Of a stretch of DNA of 64,000 nucleotides, positions 53,784 through 61,969 are shown in pieces. Origin of the DNA: Spirosoma rigui (lineage in GTDB: Bacteria; Bacteroidota; Bacteroidia; Cytophagales; Spirosomataceae); contig NZ_CP020105.1 in NCBI RefSeq assembly GCF_002067135.1, positions 620,001-684,000 on the forward strand. Reading direction: 5' to 3'. Position 1 is the first letter of the stretch; each line of letters begins with the position of its first letter. The notes under the pieces were generated by a model. It was given only the letters and a program-made list of their open reading frames with translations, had not been told where the DNA came from and made no database searches. Both the position numbers and the translations under genes were made by a program.

Positions 53784-55847
53784 CTACCAGACTTTGATAC
53801 GCTGTTCTTTCGTTTTGTACATTTTGTCGCTGGGCTGCACATTGAAAGCCTGGTACCAAGCATCAATATTAGACAGCGGACCATTGCAGCGGTACTGACC
53901 GGGCGCGTGTGGATCGGTTAGTATCAATTGAGCGGCCGTTTCGGGCCGAACGTTGATCCGCCAAACCTGCGCCCATGACAGGAAGAACCGTTGATCGGGC
54001 GTGAAGCCATCGATCTTTGTTTTTGACTTGCCCTGTGGCGTTTTCTTGAATGCATCGTAAGCAATGGCTAAACCGCCCAGATCGGCCAGATTTTCGCCCA
54101 GGGTAAGCTGACCGTTCACTTTCAGTGAGTCGAGCACTTTGAAGCCGAAGAACTGTTCCTTTACCTGGTCAGCCCGTTGTTTAAAGTTGTCCGCATCGGC
54201 TTTTGTCCACCAATCGCGTAGTGTACCGTCGGCATCGTACTGACGGCCTGAGTCATCGAAGCCGTGGGTCATTTCATGGCCAATCACCGCCCCAATACCA
54301 CCGTAGTTGACAGCGTCATCGGCATTGTAGTCGTAGAAGGGAAATTGCAGAATAGCCGCCGGGAAAGCAATCTCGTTATTTACGGGGCTATAGTATGCGT
54401 TTACCGTTGGGGGAGTCATACCCCATTCTGTTTTGTCGACGGGCTTACCTAGCCGGTTCACCATGTAGTTGTACGACCACTTGCCAGCCGACTGCACGTT
54501 TCCGTAGAAGCTGTTCCGGGCAATGGTAACACCCTCGTAGTTCTTCCATTTATCGGGGTACCCAATTTTCCGTTTGAACGCCAGCAGCTTAACCAGCGCC
54601 TTCTTCTTTGTATCCTCGCTCATCCAATCGAGATTTTTAATGTGCTCTTTGTAGGATGCTTCGAGATTGTCGACCAGCGTAAGCATACGCTGTTTGGCTT
54701 CGGGTTTGAAATAGCTCTGCACGTATAGCTGGCCCAGCAGGTCACCGAGGGTACCGTCGATCAGGCCACTCACGCGCTGCCAGCGCGGTGTCTGCTCTTT
54801 CTGGCCGGTGAGCACTTTCGAGAAAGCAAAGTTCTGTTTCACGAACGCATCGCTCAGGTAAGGAGCTGCGCCTTTGACGATATTCCAGCGCATGTAAGTG
54901 CGGAGATCTTCAACGGGCGTTGCCGATACCAGGCTGTCGAGCGAGCGATAGAAGCCCGGATTTTGCACGAGTACCGTGTCCTGTCCTTTAGCACCAAATT
55001 TCGTCAGCTGATCGGCCCAGTTGATGCCGGGGGTTTGCTTGTTGAATTCGGCAACGGCAAATTTGTTATACGTTTTGTAGGGATCACGCATTTCAACCCG
55101 GGGCATCTGTGCTTTGGCCAGAGCCGTTTCAACGCGCATAATCACATCCGCATCCTGCGAAGCCTGCGTTGGCTCTTCGCCAATTAAGGCAAACATCTTC
55201 GTCAGGTTGTCGCGGTAAGCATCCCGGATTTTCTGACTACGGGCGTCGTTCTTAAGGTAGTAATCGCGGTCGGGCAGTGTGGTACCACCCTGGCTGAGCT
55301 GGGGTAAATATTTGCTGACGTTCTTACGATCCTGAGCAACGAAAAAACCGAACAACATCCCGTTGCTCTGCGTACGCTGGTAAGCGAGTTCGTTCAGAAA
55401 ATCAACTTTGTTGTTCACCTTCTCGATGCGGGCCAGATCCGGCTTGATCGGGTCGAAGCCCAACTTGTCAATCGTCGCACTGTCCATTCCACTCACGTAG
55501 TAGTCACCTACCATCTGGTACAGCCGTCCTTTGGTCGTTGTTTTCGAGGCATCTTCCAACAACGTTTTCATGGCGTCGAGACTTTTCTCGCGCAACTCGT
55601 TAAAACTACCCCATGATGTTTTAGAAGCAGGTATAGCGTTCTGACGTAGCCAATTACCATTGGCGTACTGGTAAAAATCGTCGCCCGGTTTAGTCGACTG
55701 ATCCATGTTCTGCGGATCAATAAACTTAATGGGAGCAGCATTGGGCCGCGGGGCCGGCTTTTTCGGCGGTGCTGCCTGCCCAGGCTGAGCGGCCAACAGG
55801 CCAGCGACGAGCACCGTAGCCGAAAGAAAAGTCAGTTGATGATTCAT
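53784..55847 (-). CDS. M13 family metallopeptidase (neprilysin-like), exported
   Basis: The 687-residue protein has a signal peptide, a long helical N-terminal domain and a zinc peptidase domain with VIGHEMTHGFDD (HEMTH at 524-528) and GENLADLGG (third ligand Glu). The C-terminal YRCNGPLSNIDAWYQAF and the final IKVW (CxxW-like) are typical of the neprilysin/PepO group. It degrades peptides in the periplasm or outside. A TATTTTTG box at 55878-55885 precedes it. Confidence 0.92.
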   Translation of the reverse strand: MNHQLTFLSATVLVAGLLAAQPGQAAPPKKPAPRPNAAPIKFIDPQNMDQSTKPGDDFYQYANGNWLRQNAIPASKTSWGSFNELREKSLDAMKTLLEDASKTTTKGRLYQMVGDYYVSGMDSATIDKLGFDPIKPDLARIEKVNNKVDFLNELAYQRTQSNGMLFGFFVAQDRKNVSKYLPQLSQGGTTLPDRDYYLKNDARSQKIRDAYRDNLTKMFALIGEEPTQASQDADVIMRVETALAKAQMPRVEMRDPYKTYNKFAVAEFNKQTPGINWADQLTKFGAKGQDTVLVQNPGFYRSLDSLVSATPVEDLRTYMRWNIVKGAAPYLSDAFVKQNFAFSKVLTGQKEQTPRWQRVSGLIDGTLGDLLGQLYVQSYFKPEAKQRMLTLVDNLEASYKEHIKNLDWMSEDTKKKALVKLLAFKRKIGYPDKWKNYEGVTIARNSFYGNVQSAGKWSYNYMVNRLGKPVDKTEWGMTPPTVNAYYSPVNNEIAFPAAILQFPFYDYNADDAVNYGGIGAVIGHEMTHGFDDSGRQYDADGTLRDWWTKADADNFKQRADQVKEQFFGFKVLDSLKVNGQLTLGENLADLGGLAIAYDAFKKTPQGKSKTKIDGFTPDQRFFLSWAQVWRINVRPETAAQLILTDPHAPGQYRCNGPLSNIDAWYQAFNVQPSDKMYKTKEQRIKVW

Positions 55848-55877
55848 GTACTTAGTAAAACGGGTTATAAAAGGCTA

Positions 55878-55885
55878 CAAAAATA
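55878..55885 (-). promoter_or_regulatory. -7 promoter box of the M13 peptidase gene
   Basis: On the minus strand TATTTTTG matches TAnnTTTG. Transcription would start near 55871, 24 nt before the ATG. A TTTG lies 14 nt upstream, shorter than the usual spacer. Confidence 0.45.
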
Positions 55886-55906
55886 GTTGATAAGCCGCTC
55901 AAACTG

Positions 55907-55981
55907 AACTGGCATACCAGATATCGACCGGATAAAAGCGAGCTATTCGCCCTTATCTGTCTCATACCGGGTATGCCAGTT
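55907..55981. terminator. Nested inverted repeats between thioredoxin and M13 genes
   Basis: AACTGGCATACC (55907-55918) pairs perfectly with GGTATGCCAGTT (55970-55981). Inside it lies a second partial stem (GATAA and GCGA with TCGC and TTATC), and the right side can also pair with itself (CATACC with GGTATG). It ends 26 bp before the thioredoxin stop, so it probably terminates that transcript. Confidence 0.5.
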
Positions 55982-56007
55982 TGTTTGATTGTCCGTATGT
56001 GCCGTTA

Positions 56008-56583
56008 TCAGCGACTTTGAAAAGCTCTGGCGTAGGTGCCCGCTTTGTACTGATCGAAGGGTTCTTTCTGGTGGTAGTTCTGCCCGAAGTACGTAATGAC
56101 CTGGTGAAAGACGCGGGCATCAAGGTAGCCGGGGATGGGCTGAATCAATTGAAACTTCTCGTCCATAAATACCGTCGTGGGATAGCTCATCTGGTTTTTC
56201 ATGAGCGCAGCCGCCAGTTCATGTACCCCCCGGCTTCCGCCACTAATGTATTTAAATGTCTGCTTGCCCAGGGTTATGTCCCCCGTTTGCTCAGCGTTGA
56301 GTTTAACGGCGTAGTAGTTCTCATTCACGTAGTCGACGATGGCCGGTTCGGAAAACGTTTTACGGTCCATCACCTTACACCAGCCGCACCAGTCGGTATA
56401 AACGTCGATCACAAATTTTTTGGGTTTTTTCTGGGTGAGGGCGTATGCCTGCTGAATAGTGAGCCAGTTGATTTTCCGGGGCTCGTTGCTGACAGCCCGG
56501 GGCAATTCGGTCGGCAACGTGGTTCGGAACGCGCTGAAGGTGAGCAGCACGAAGGCGGCAAAAAAGAGGAGGAGACGATTCAT
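56008..56583 (-). CDS. Exported thioredoxin-family protein
   Basis: The 191-residue protein has an N-terminal hydrophobic signal or anchor and a thioredoxin motif DWCGWCK (Cys66, Cys69) in KKFVIDVYTDWCGWC, plus SYPTTVFMD with the cis-Pro. It resembles DUF255/thioredoxin-like periplasmic thiol reductases. The ATG at 56581-56583 is chosen to begin at the signal peptide. It is 82 nt behind mnmD. Confidence 0.83.
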   Translation of the reverse strand: MNRLLLFFAAFVLLTFSAFRTTLPTELPRAVSNEPRKINWLTIQQAYALTQKKPKKFVIDVYTDWCGWCKVMDRKTFSEPAIVDYVNENYYAVKLNAEQTGDITLGKQTFKYISGGSRGVHELAAALMKNQMSYPTTVFMDEKFQLIQPIPGYLDARVFHQVITYFGQNYHQKEPFDQYKAGTYARAFQSR

Positions 56584-56665
56584 AGTTGGATTTATTTTGA
56601 TAAATAACGCCCGGGAATCCAGAAAATTAGTCGCTCTTACGAATTTTACCAGCCTGCTCACTACG

Positions 56666-57331
56666 TCACTTCACGGCCCGCAGAATATCACGTTTCCCAA
56701 AAGGACCAGGATGTTTTTCGACGGTTAAACCAGCGCTCCGCATATTGCGCTGGACGTAGCTTTTCGAGCAGTAGGTAGTCAGCATACCACCCGGTAGCAA
56801 TGACGAGGCCAGTTGTTCAAAAATCGCCGACTCCCAGAGTTCGGGCTGGGACGACGGAGCAAATGCATCGTAATAGATCAGGTGAAACTGGGCTGGAAGC
56901 ACGAGTGACTGGAGCTGACCCGCCAATTTGGTCAGCTTCATATATGGGTTTACCGTAACGGGTTCCCCCCAGGGAGACTGGTGAAGCACGGGCAAAATGG
57001 TCGTACCGAGCAACTGATCGTAGTTGAGCTGTTCGGCCTCCAACAGCGGCAGCGGATAGGCATCGATGGCTACATAATTTATCCGTCGCTGATGCCGTTC
57101 GGCTTCAGCGTTGGTGAGCAGTGCGTTCAACCCCGTACCAAATCCCATCTCGAACACCTGAAGCGTTTGGTCGGGAAATTTCTCAAGTGCTGCCAGGAGC
57201 CCAACCTCTATGTAAACGCGCTGTGACTCTTGGATAGCACCGTGGATTGAATGGTACGGCTTGCCGAGAGTCTCGTTGAAAACAGTGCTCGACCCATCGG
57301 CAGTTGGTACAACCCGAACCGTTGACTTCAT
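56666..57331 (-). CDS. mnmD: tRNA (mnm5s2U34)-methyltransferase MnmD-like
   Basis: The 221-residue protein contains PYHSIHGAIQES, the SAM-binding FEMGFGTGLNALLT, YYDAFAPSSQPELW and LPGGMLTTYCSKSYVQRNM, all characteristic of the methyltransferase half of MnmC / stand-alone MnmD. It completes the 5-methylaminomethyl-2-thiouridine modification at the wobble position. It reads divergently from the DUF4293 gene. Confidence 0.9.
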   Translation of the reverse strand: MKSTVRVVPTADGSSTVFNETLGKPYHSIHGAIQESQRVYIEVGLLAALEKFPDQTLQVFEMGFGTGLNALLTNAEAERHQRRINYVAIDAYPLPLLEAEQLNYDQLLGTTILPVLHQSPWGEPVTVNPYMKLTKLAGQLQSLVLPAQFHLIYYDAFAPSSQPELWESAIFEQLASSLLPGGMLTTYCSKSYVQRNMRSAGLTVEKHPGPFGKRDILRAVK

Positions 57332-57350
57332 ACGCTACGAAAATTTAGGC

Positions 57351-57358
57351 TATTTTTG
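57351..57358 (+). promoter_or_regulatory. -7 promoter box of the DUF4293 gene
   Basis: TATTTTTG matches TAnnTTTG and lies 26 bp before the ATG at 57385. The upstream TTG at 57322-57324 is 26 nt away, longer than usual. Confidence 0.45.
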
Positions 57359-57384
57359 CGGACCAAAAACTACAGGTATCACTA

Positions 57385-57894
57385 ATGATCCAACGCGTTC
57401 AAACTATCTTTTTGTTTCTTATCGTCGTCGCTATGGGCGTCGCTTTGTCGAATCCACTTTGGGAAAAAGCGGGAACTACTTCCTCAGAACTGGCGCAACT
57501 GACGGCGCTCGAATACAGCCAGCAACAAGCGATTCCTCAACAGGCGGGTGTGCCGGCGGCTACGTCTCCTACTACGTTCATTACATCGGTCTGGTACTTG
57601 GCTCTGCTGCTGGCGCTGGTTGGCCTATCGTCTTTATACGCCATTTTCCAATACCGCAACCGGTTGACACAAACAGCGCTGTGTGCCGTTAACGCCCTGA
57701 TGCTAACCGCCATTATGGGTATTATTCTGTACCGGACACTGTATGCGGGTAAAGCCTACGGTAATGCCGACGATCAGGGTAGTTTTTTAACGGGATTCTA
57801 TGCCATTATTGCCGCATTGGTGTTTAATGCGCTTGCTAACCGATTCATCCGCCGGGATGAGAAACTCGTGCGCGGTTCGGATCGTATCCGGTAG
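57385..57894 (+). CDS. DUF4293 family membrane protein
   Basis: The 169-residue protein begins MIQRVQTIFLFLIVVAMGV, the typical DUF4293 start, and has about four transmembrane segments (N-terminal, near 70-88, near 98-115 and near 132-150). The function is unknown. It is common in Bacteroidota. It faces the PAP2 gene, with a 13-bp stem hairpin between. Confidence 0.85.
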   Translation: MIQRVQTIFLFLIVVAMGVALSNPLWEKAGTTSSELAQLTALEYSQQQAIPQQAGVPAATSPTTFITSVWYLALLLALVGLSSLYAIFQYRNRLTQTALCAVNALMLTAIMGIILYRTLYAGKAYGNADDQGSFLTGFYAIIAALVFNALANRFIRRDEKLVRGSDRIR

Positions 57895-57903
57895 AAAAAT
57901 CAC

Positions 57904-57952
57904 AAGGGTTTCGTAGTTGCTTCACATGGATTGGTGCCCCTACGAAACCCTT
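57904..57952. terminator. Bidirectional hairpin between DUF4293 and PAP2 genes
   Basis: AAGGGTTTCGTAG (57904-57916) pairs perfectly with CTACGAAACCCTT (57940-57952), 13 bp, with a 23-nt loop and a T run after the right arm. It lies between two convergent stops. Confidence 0.7.
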
Positions 57953-57957
57953 TTTTA

Positions 57958-58596
57958 TTACGGCTGGCGGGTTGTTGTTCCCGCGGCTACCCATCGTTTC
58001 ATTGCCAGGTATACCACTACGGTCGATACCATCCCGATTAGTGAGCCAACGTAGGCATCTTCAACGAAGTGCTGAAACAGGTACACCCGCGAATACCCTG
58101 TCAGGGTAGCCAGCGCAAAAAAGAACCACCCCCTCCCCCGCCGGTCGTCAATAAAAGCCAGCAAACCAAAAACAGCGAAGGCAGTCGTCGTGTGGCCCGA
58201 CGGGAAGCTGTTGTAGCTGTGAATATCCAGTCCCTCAATAACGCGGTATTGGTACGTTGAGTGTTCGAAAAACTTCAGCGGCCGCAGCCTTTCCGGAAAA
58301 ACAACGGCTTTCAGAAATAAGGAGGTCAGCGACGAAAGCGCAAAACTGGCGAAGGCCATGATACTCACCCGCCGGTTATAGACGAACAGCACAAGACATA
58401 CGAACACGAAAAAGGCACCATCCCCGAAATACGTAGCATACGTAAAAAAGATGTCGGCAACGGGACTGTTTCGTGCATTGACCCATTGCATCAGTGTTTC
58501 CTGCGTGTAGACTAATTGCAGCCCGCCTACCACAACCAGCAACAATGCATAGAGCAGAAAGAAGACCCGGTTTCTGCGAATAAGATCGACAAACAT
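57958..58596 (-). CDS. PAP2-family membrane phosphatase
   Basis: The 212-residue protein has about six transmembrane segments and the PAP2 motifs: KAVVFPERLRP, PSGHTTTAF and SRVYLFQHFVEDAYVGS. It probably dephosphorylates a lipid phosphate such as undecaprenyl pyrophosphate or a phosphatidic acid. The ATG at 58594-58596 is used; an in-frame TTG is two codons upstream. It lies 18 nt behind gldH and is probably co-transcribed. Confidence 0.85.
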   Translation of the reverse strand: MFVDLIRRNRVFFLLYALLLVVVGGLQLVYTQETLMQWVNARNSPVADIFFTYATYFGDGAFFVFVCLVLFVYNRRVSIMAFASFALSSLTSLFLKAVVFPERLRPLKFFEHSTYQYRVIEGLDIHSYNSFPSGHTTTAFAVFGLLAFIDDRRGRGWFFFALATLTGYSRVYLFQHFVEDAYVGSLIGMVSTVVVYLAMKRWVAAGTTTRQP

Positions 58597-58614
58597 CAGC
58601 AAACAGATGACGGG

Positions 58615-59091
58615 TTAATTGGCAGCATTGACTTTCTCCACGGTAATACCAATGCTTTGAACGTTCAGCAACGGGTCCTGGCGCATGTACTGCCGGATTT
58701 GCATGGTATATTTTCCGGGTCGAGGAAAGCGGTAGGCCCGTTTCATGAGAAACTTGTGATCGAACAAGTCGCCCAGCCCGTCGCCATTGGGCTTACCTGT
58801 TTTAGGGTCCATTAAAATCAGTTCGTCCAGCCGTGACTCAAGCTCTTTACCAGTTTCGTCGCGCAGGTACCGCGTCAGGTACAGGTTGTAATAGGCATAA
58901 GACAGGTTGTTGCGCAGGTTGTAATAGATGTTATAAGGTACCGACGCGTCTTTTATGTCGAATGTAAACGAAGGTGCATTTTTAATGTACCACTTACCGT
59001 CTTCGATGTCAGTATATTCACTATATACGGCATTCGTGTCGCAGCCAATGGCCAGCAACACAATGAACATTACCAATCCCAATTGTTTCAT
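58615..59091 (-). CDS. gldH: Gliding motility lipoprotein GldH
   Basis: The 158-residue protein has a lipobox AIGC (Cys17) and the GldH pattern: W-Y-x-F-type YIKNAPSFTFDIKD, YNIYYNLRNNLSYAYYNLYL and FPRPGKYTMQIRQYMRQDPL. GldH is needed for gliding motility in Flavobacterium. A strong promoter lies at 59114-59144. Confidence 0.9.
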   Translation of the reverse strand: MKQLGLVMFIVLLAIGCDTNAVYSEYTDIEDGKWYIKNAPSFTFDIKDASVPYNIYYNLRNNLSYAYYNLYLTRYLRDETGKELESRLDELILMDPKTGKPNGDGLGDLFDHKFLMKRAYRFPRPGKYTMQIRQYMRQDPLLNVQSIGITVEKVNAAN

Positions 59092-59113
59092 ACTATACTT
59101 GCAAAATAGTCAA

Positions 59114-59144
59114 CAAAGCTACGACGGGGCCGTTGGCTTTTCAA
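59114..59144 (-). promoter_or_regulatory. Promoter of gldH
   Basis: On the minus strand TTG (59142-59144) is followed after 20 nt by TAGCTTTG (59114-59121), matching the Bacteroidota consensus. Transcription would start near 59107, 16 nt before the ATG. Confidence 0.6.
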
Positions 59145-59161
59145 ACACCAGAAAACTAGAC

Positions 59162-59198
59162 AAATAGTTTTTGAACGACAGAAATAGTTATAAGTTTG
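59162..59198 (+). promoter_or_regulatory. Promoter and candidate operator of the blaI-like gene
   Basis: TTG (59171-59173) is followed after 17 nt by TAAGTTTG (59191-59198). Direct repeats AAATAGTT at 59162-59169 and 59182-59189 are spaced 20 bp, i.e. about two helical turns, and flank the -33 element. They may be binding sites for the repressor itself (inference). The -7 box lies only 3 bp before the ATG, so the mRNA may be nearly leaderless. Confidence 0.55.
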
Positions 59199-59201
59199 TT
59201 T

Positions 59202-59561
59202 ATGGAGAAGTTAACCACCAAAGAAGAAGAAGTGATGCAGGTACTCTGGAAAATGGAGCCTGTTTACGTCAAGGATATGGTTCCCCATTTTACCAATCCA
59301 CCCCTTCACTACAATACGGTATCGACTATTGTCCGCAACCTGGAAGAGAAAGGCTACGTCGGGCACCGTGCCTACGGTAACACCCACGAGTATTACGCTG
59401 TCGTTAGCAAAGAAGATTACCAAAACCGATTTGTGCTTAAGAAGGTCGTTGGCGATTATTTCGATAACTCCTACAAGAACCTGGTCAGCTACTTCGCTCA
59501 GAACGAAAAAATATCGGCCGACGAACTGCGGGAAATCCTCGCCATGATCGAAAAAAAGTAA
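59202..59561 (+). CDS. BlaI/MecI/CopY family transcriptional repressor
   Basis: The 119-residue protein begins MEKLTTKEEEVMQVLWKM and has a winged-helix DNA-binding domain with HYNTVSTIVRNLEEKGYV (recognition helix and wing) and a C-terminal dimerisation part. The usual partner, an M56 protease, follows 99 nt downstream. Such repressors are cleaved or released when the membrane protein senses a signal. The ATG at 59202 is used; an in-frame TTG two codons upstream is less likely. Confidence 0.88.
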   Translation: MEKLTTKEEEVMQVLWKMEPVYVKDMVPHFTNPPLHYNTVSTIVRNLEEKGYVGHRAYGNTHEYYAVVSKEDYQNRFVLKKVVGDYFDNSYKNLVSYFAQNEKISADELREILAMIEKK

Positions 59562-59660
59562 TAGCCTGCGTTGTTGCTGGTAAGCAGTTCAGTCGTGTCT
59601 GTTTACTATCTATATTCATCTGACTATCTGTTCACACCAACCGATTACCAGTGACGATCA

Positions 59661-61388
59661 ATGACTATTACACTCGATACCCTGCGCTACGCAATACTGG
59701 CCAATGGCTTGCTGGCTGCTGGCTGCATTGGTTACTACGCATTACTTCGGCGGGAAACGTTTTTTGTTATCAACCGACTGTTGCTCTGGCTTTGGTTAAC
59801 AGCTTCACTGGTACTGCCGCTGGTTGAACTTCCCGACTGGCGGCCGGAGCCGGTACGGACGGTTATGCAACGAACGGCAGCCCTCATTCCCCGAGTCATA
59901 CCGGCCCCATCGGTTCCGCAGGCTGAGGTCACCATAACATTTCCCAACGGCCGCACCTATCCCGCTTTTCCGCGCCAGACAGTTGATCAGCACTGGTCGT
60001 GGCCACGGTATCTGTTTCTTTTGTATGCCTTTGTCGCCACTACGCTACTGCTGCAGTTTGCAATTCGCCTGAGCTCGCTGATACGACTCATTGCCCGGTC
60101 TGACCGCGAGCTTTGCGATGGTTTTACACTAGTCAGGAATGATGCGGTTCGTTCGCCGTTCTCTTTCTTCAGGTGGATTGTTCTTAACCCGGCCAGCCAT
60201 ACGGCCGACGAACTCGAACAGATCATATGCCACGAGCGCGTACACGTACGGGAGTGGCATAGCCTGGACATGGTCTTCACCGAACTCATCCGGATAGTTT
60301 GCTGGTTCAATCCGGGTGCTCACCTACTCCGGAAACTGGTTCACGAAACTCTCGAATTCAGCGCCGACCAGTCCGTCCTGGCCGAAGGTTTTGATGCTCG
60401 GTCTTATCAATACAACTTGGTGAAAGTTAGTCTGGCAACGGGCAATCTGGCTCTGACCAATCACTTCAGTCATTCGTCGCTCCGCTACCGTATCGGCATG
60501 ATCAATCGGCCACGTTCGGGCTACGTGGATTACGGACGGTATATTCTCTGGGGTACGCTGGTGGGAGGTATGGTATTTGCCTGCCAGCACCGGGAGCCGA
60601 ACGACGCGACTACCAAGCCCCATGCTCTGGCTGCCACCAGCCCAACCCGGGCGCTGGTGGTTGCGCTGGAAGATAAACGAAACTGGTACATGCACCTGGC
60701 TCTGTACCAAACCCGCCTGGGAACGCAGATGGTGCAGAGCGAGCCATTTATTTTACAGGTTGCCAATAATAAACTGGCCATCGACAGTGATCACCTGTAC
60801 GAGTCCGCTCTATTCATTGACGGAAAAGAAGCACCGATCGAATCGCTGGCTCGTCTGGCGCCCGAATACATAAGTGAAGTGTTTGTGATGCATAAATGGG
60901 AGCACCAGCCCGATGTGGATCCCAAATCAAAACCCTATCAGATCTTACTACAGACCAGTCCAACGCCCGTTAAATTTACCAGCGAACGAGGTTCATTTTT
61001 TACGCTCCTCCAGGCGGCAGCCATCTCCCGGCATCCGGGTGGTGAGTCGTTTATGTTCACCATGAATTCACTACTCGAAGCTACGTTCTTTCATAACAAA
61101 AATGCGCTGGTCGAACGCACGAAAAACGAGCACCTGAAAGTGTATGATGAATTCAAGGATAATGTCGACGTATACATCAATCGGTTGCCAGCCACCGTTG
61201 CCGATGTCGAGACCATACACGTACGGGAGGTAGCGCGTGTTTACGTGAAAGAACGGCCTTATACGGACTGGTTTCGGACCAACAGTTCGGTTAAGCGATT
61301 TGTGCTCCTTATTCACACTGCGCCCAAGCGCGCCAAGCGTGATAGCACCTACTACGTGTTCAGCCCGTTCTACTCCGGCGATTTTTGA
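59661..61388 (+). CDS. BlaR1/M56-type membrane metallopeptidase with plug-like tail
   Basis: The 575-residue protein has N-terminal transmembrane segments, the M56 zinc motif HERVH (191-195) with a downstream LEFSAD (Glu232), and further hydrophobic segments near residues 290-310. The C-terminal 250 residues contain two plug-like modules: residues about 381-435 (ALFIDGKEAPIESLARLAPE, then ISEVFVM) and about 502-555 (VDVYINRLPATVADVETI, then VARVYVKE). The gene lies between a blaI-like gene and a small plug-like gene. The sensed signal is unknown. Confidence 0.8.
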   Translation: MTITLDTLRYAILANGLLAAGCIGYYALLRRETFFVINRLLLWLWLTASLVLPLVELPDWRPEPVRTVMQRTAALIPRVIPAPSVPQAEVTITFPNGRTYPAFPRQTVDQHWSWPRYLFLLYAFVATTLLLQFAIRLSSLIRLIARSDRELCDGFTLVRNDAVRSPFSFFRWIVLNPASHTADELEQIICHERVHVREWHSLDMVFTELIRIVCWFNPGAHLLRKLVHETLEFSADQSVLAEGFDARSYQYNLVKVSLATGNLALTNHFSHSSLRYRIGMINRPRSGYVDYGRYILWGTLVGGMVFACQHREPNDATTKPHALAATSPTRALVVALEDKRNWYMHLALYQTRLGTQMVQSEPFILQVANNKLAIDSDHLYESALFIDGKEAPIESLARLAPEYISEVFVMHKWEHQPDVDPKSKPYQILLQTSPTPVKFTSERGSFFTLLQAAAISRHPGGESFMFTMNSLLEATFFHNKNALVERTKNEHLKVYDEFKDNVDVYINRLPATVADVETIHVREVARVYVKERPYTDWFRTNSSVKRFVLLIHTAPKRAKRDSTYYVFSPFYSGDF

Positions 61389-61459
61389 ACCAGGACGGTA
61401 AAACTAAACGACAGAATACGTTTCCGGTCTAATAGCCGTTCTGGACTCACAGCCTGCTC

Positions 61460-61891
61460 ATGACCATGAAACTTACTGCTCTGTCTCCTTTTGTCATTTT
61501 TATAAGCCTGGTATCAGCCCAGGGAGGCTTGGCTCAGTCGGATACGTTACCGGCGGGAAAAAGTCATAAACCCAGTATGTCTGGCACGCAGCCGGCTCCG
61601 CCACCCATGATCATGCCAGGTGTACAGCTTAACACGTCGTTCAGCACCTTGCCGGCTCAAAGCCCCTCGGTCGGCAAAGCAGCCCCGGCCTGGCTACGAA
61701 CTAAAACCAGCGGATCACCGATGTACGTTATTGATGGAAAGTCGGCGACAGCTGCCCAGCTAAAAGCAATCCGCCAGCTGGACGTAGCCTCGGTAAATGT
61801 TCTCGACGGGGACCGTGCTACGGCACTTTACGGTAAAAACGCCCGGGACGGTCTGGTTATCATCACGACCAGAAAAGCGGTGAATCGATAA
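61460..61891 (+). CDS. Small secreted protein with TonB-receptor plug-like domain
   Basis: The 143-residue protein has a signal peptide, a Pro/Ser-rich linker (about residues 30-85) and a C-terminal plug-like segment: MYVIDGKSATAAQLKAI, VASVNVLDGDRATALYG and GLVIITTRK. These match the plug-domain pattern of SusC-type receptors (VDG, s-V-x-V-L-k-d, A-x-YG, i-I-T-T-k), but no beta-barrel follows. It is third in the blaI-M56 cassette and may be its substrate, partner or regulated target (inference). Confidence 0.65.
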   Translation: MTMKLTALSPFVIFISLVSAQGGLAQSDTLPAGKSHKPSMSGTQPAPPPMIMPGVQLNTSFSTLPAQSPSVGKAAPAWLRTKTSGSPMYVIDGKSATAAQLKAIRQLDVASVNVLDGDRATALYGKNARDGLVIITTRKAVNR

Positions 61892-61930
61892 CCTAGCATC
61901 AACCCGGGCTGTACGGCCCAAGCTGTGAAA

Positions 61931-61969
61931 ACGAACAAACCCCGACCTGTCAGGCCGGGGTTTGTTCGT
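61931..61969. terminator. Bidirectional hairpin between the plug-like gene and ricT
   Basis: ACGAACAAACCCC (61931-61943) pairs perfectly with GGGGTTTGTTCGT (61957-61969), 13 bp, and the interior pairs further with one mismatch. The right arm ends directly before the ricT stop (61970-61972). Confidence 0.7.
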
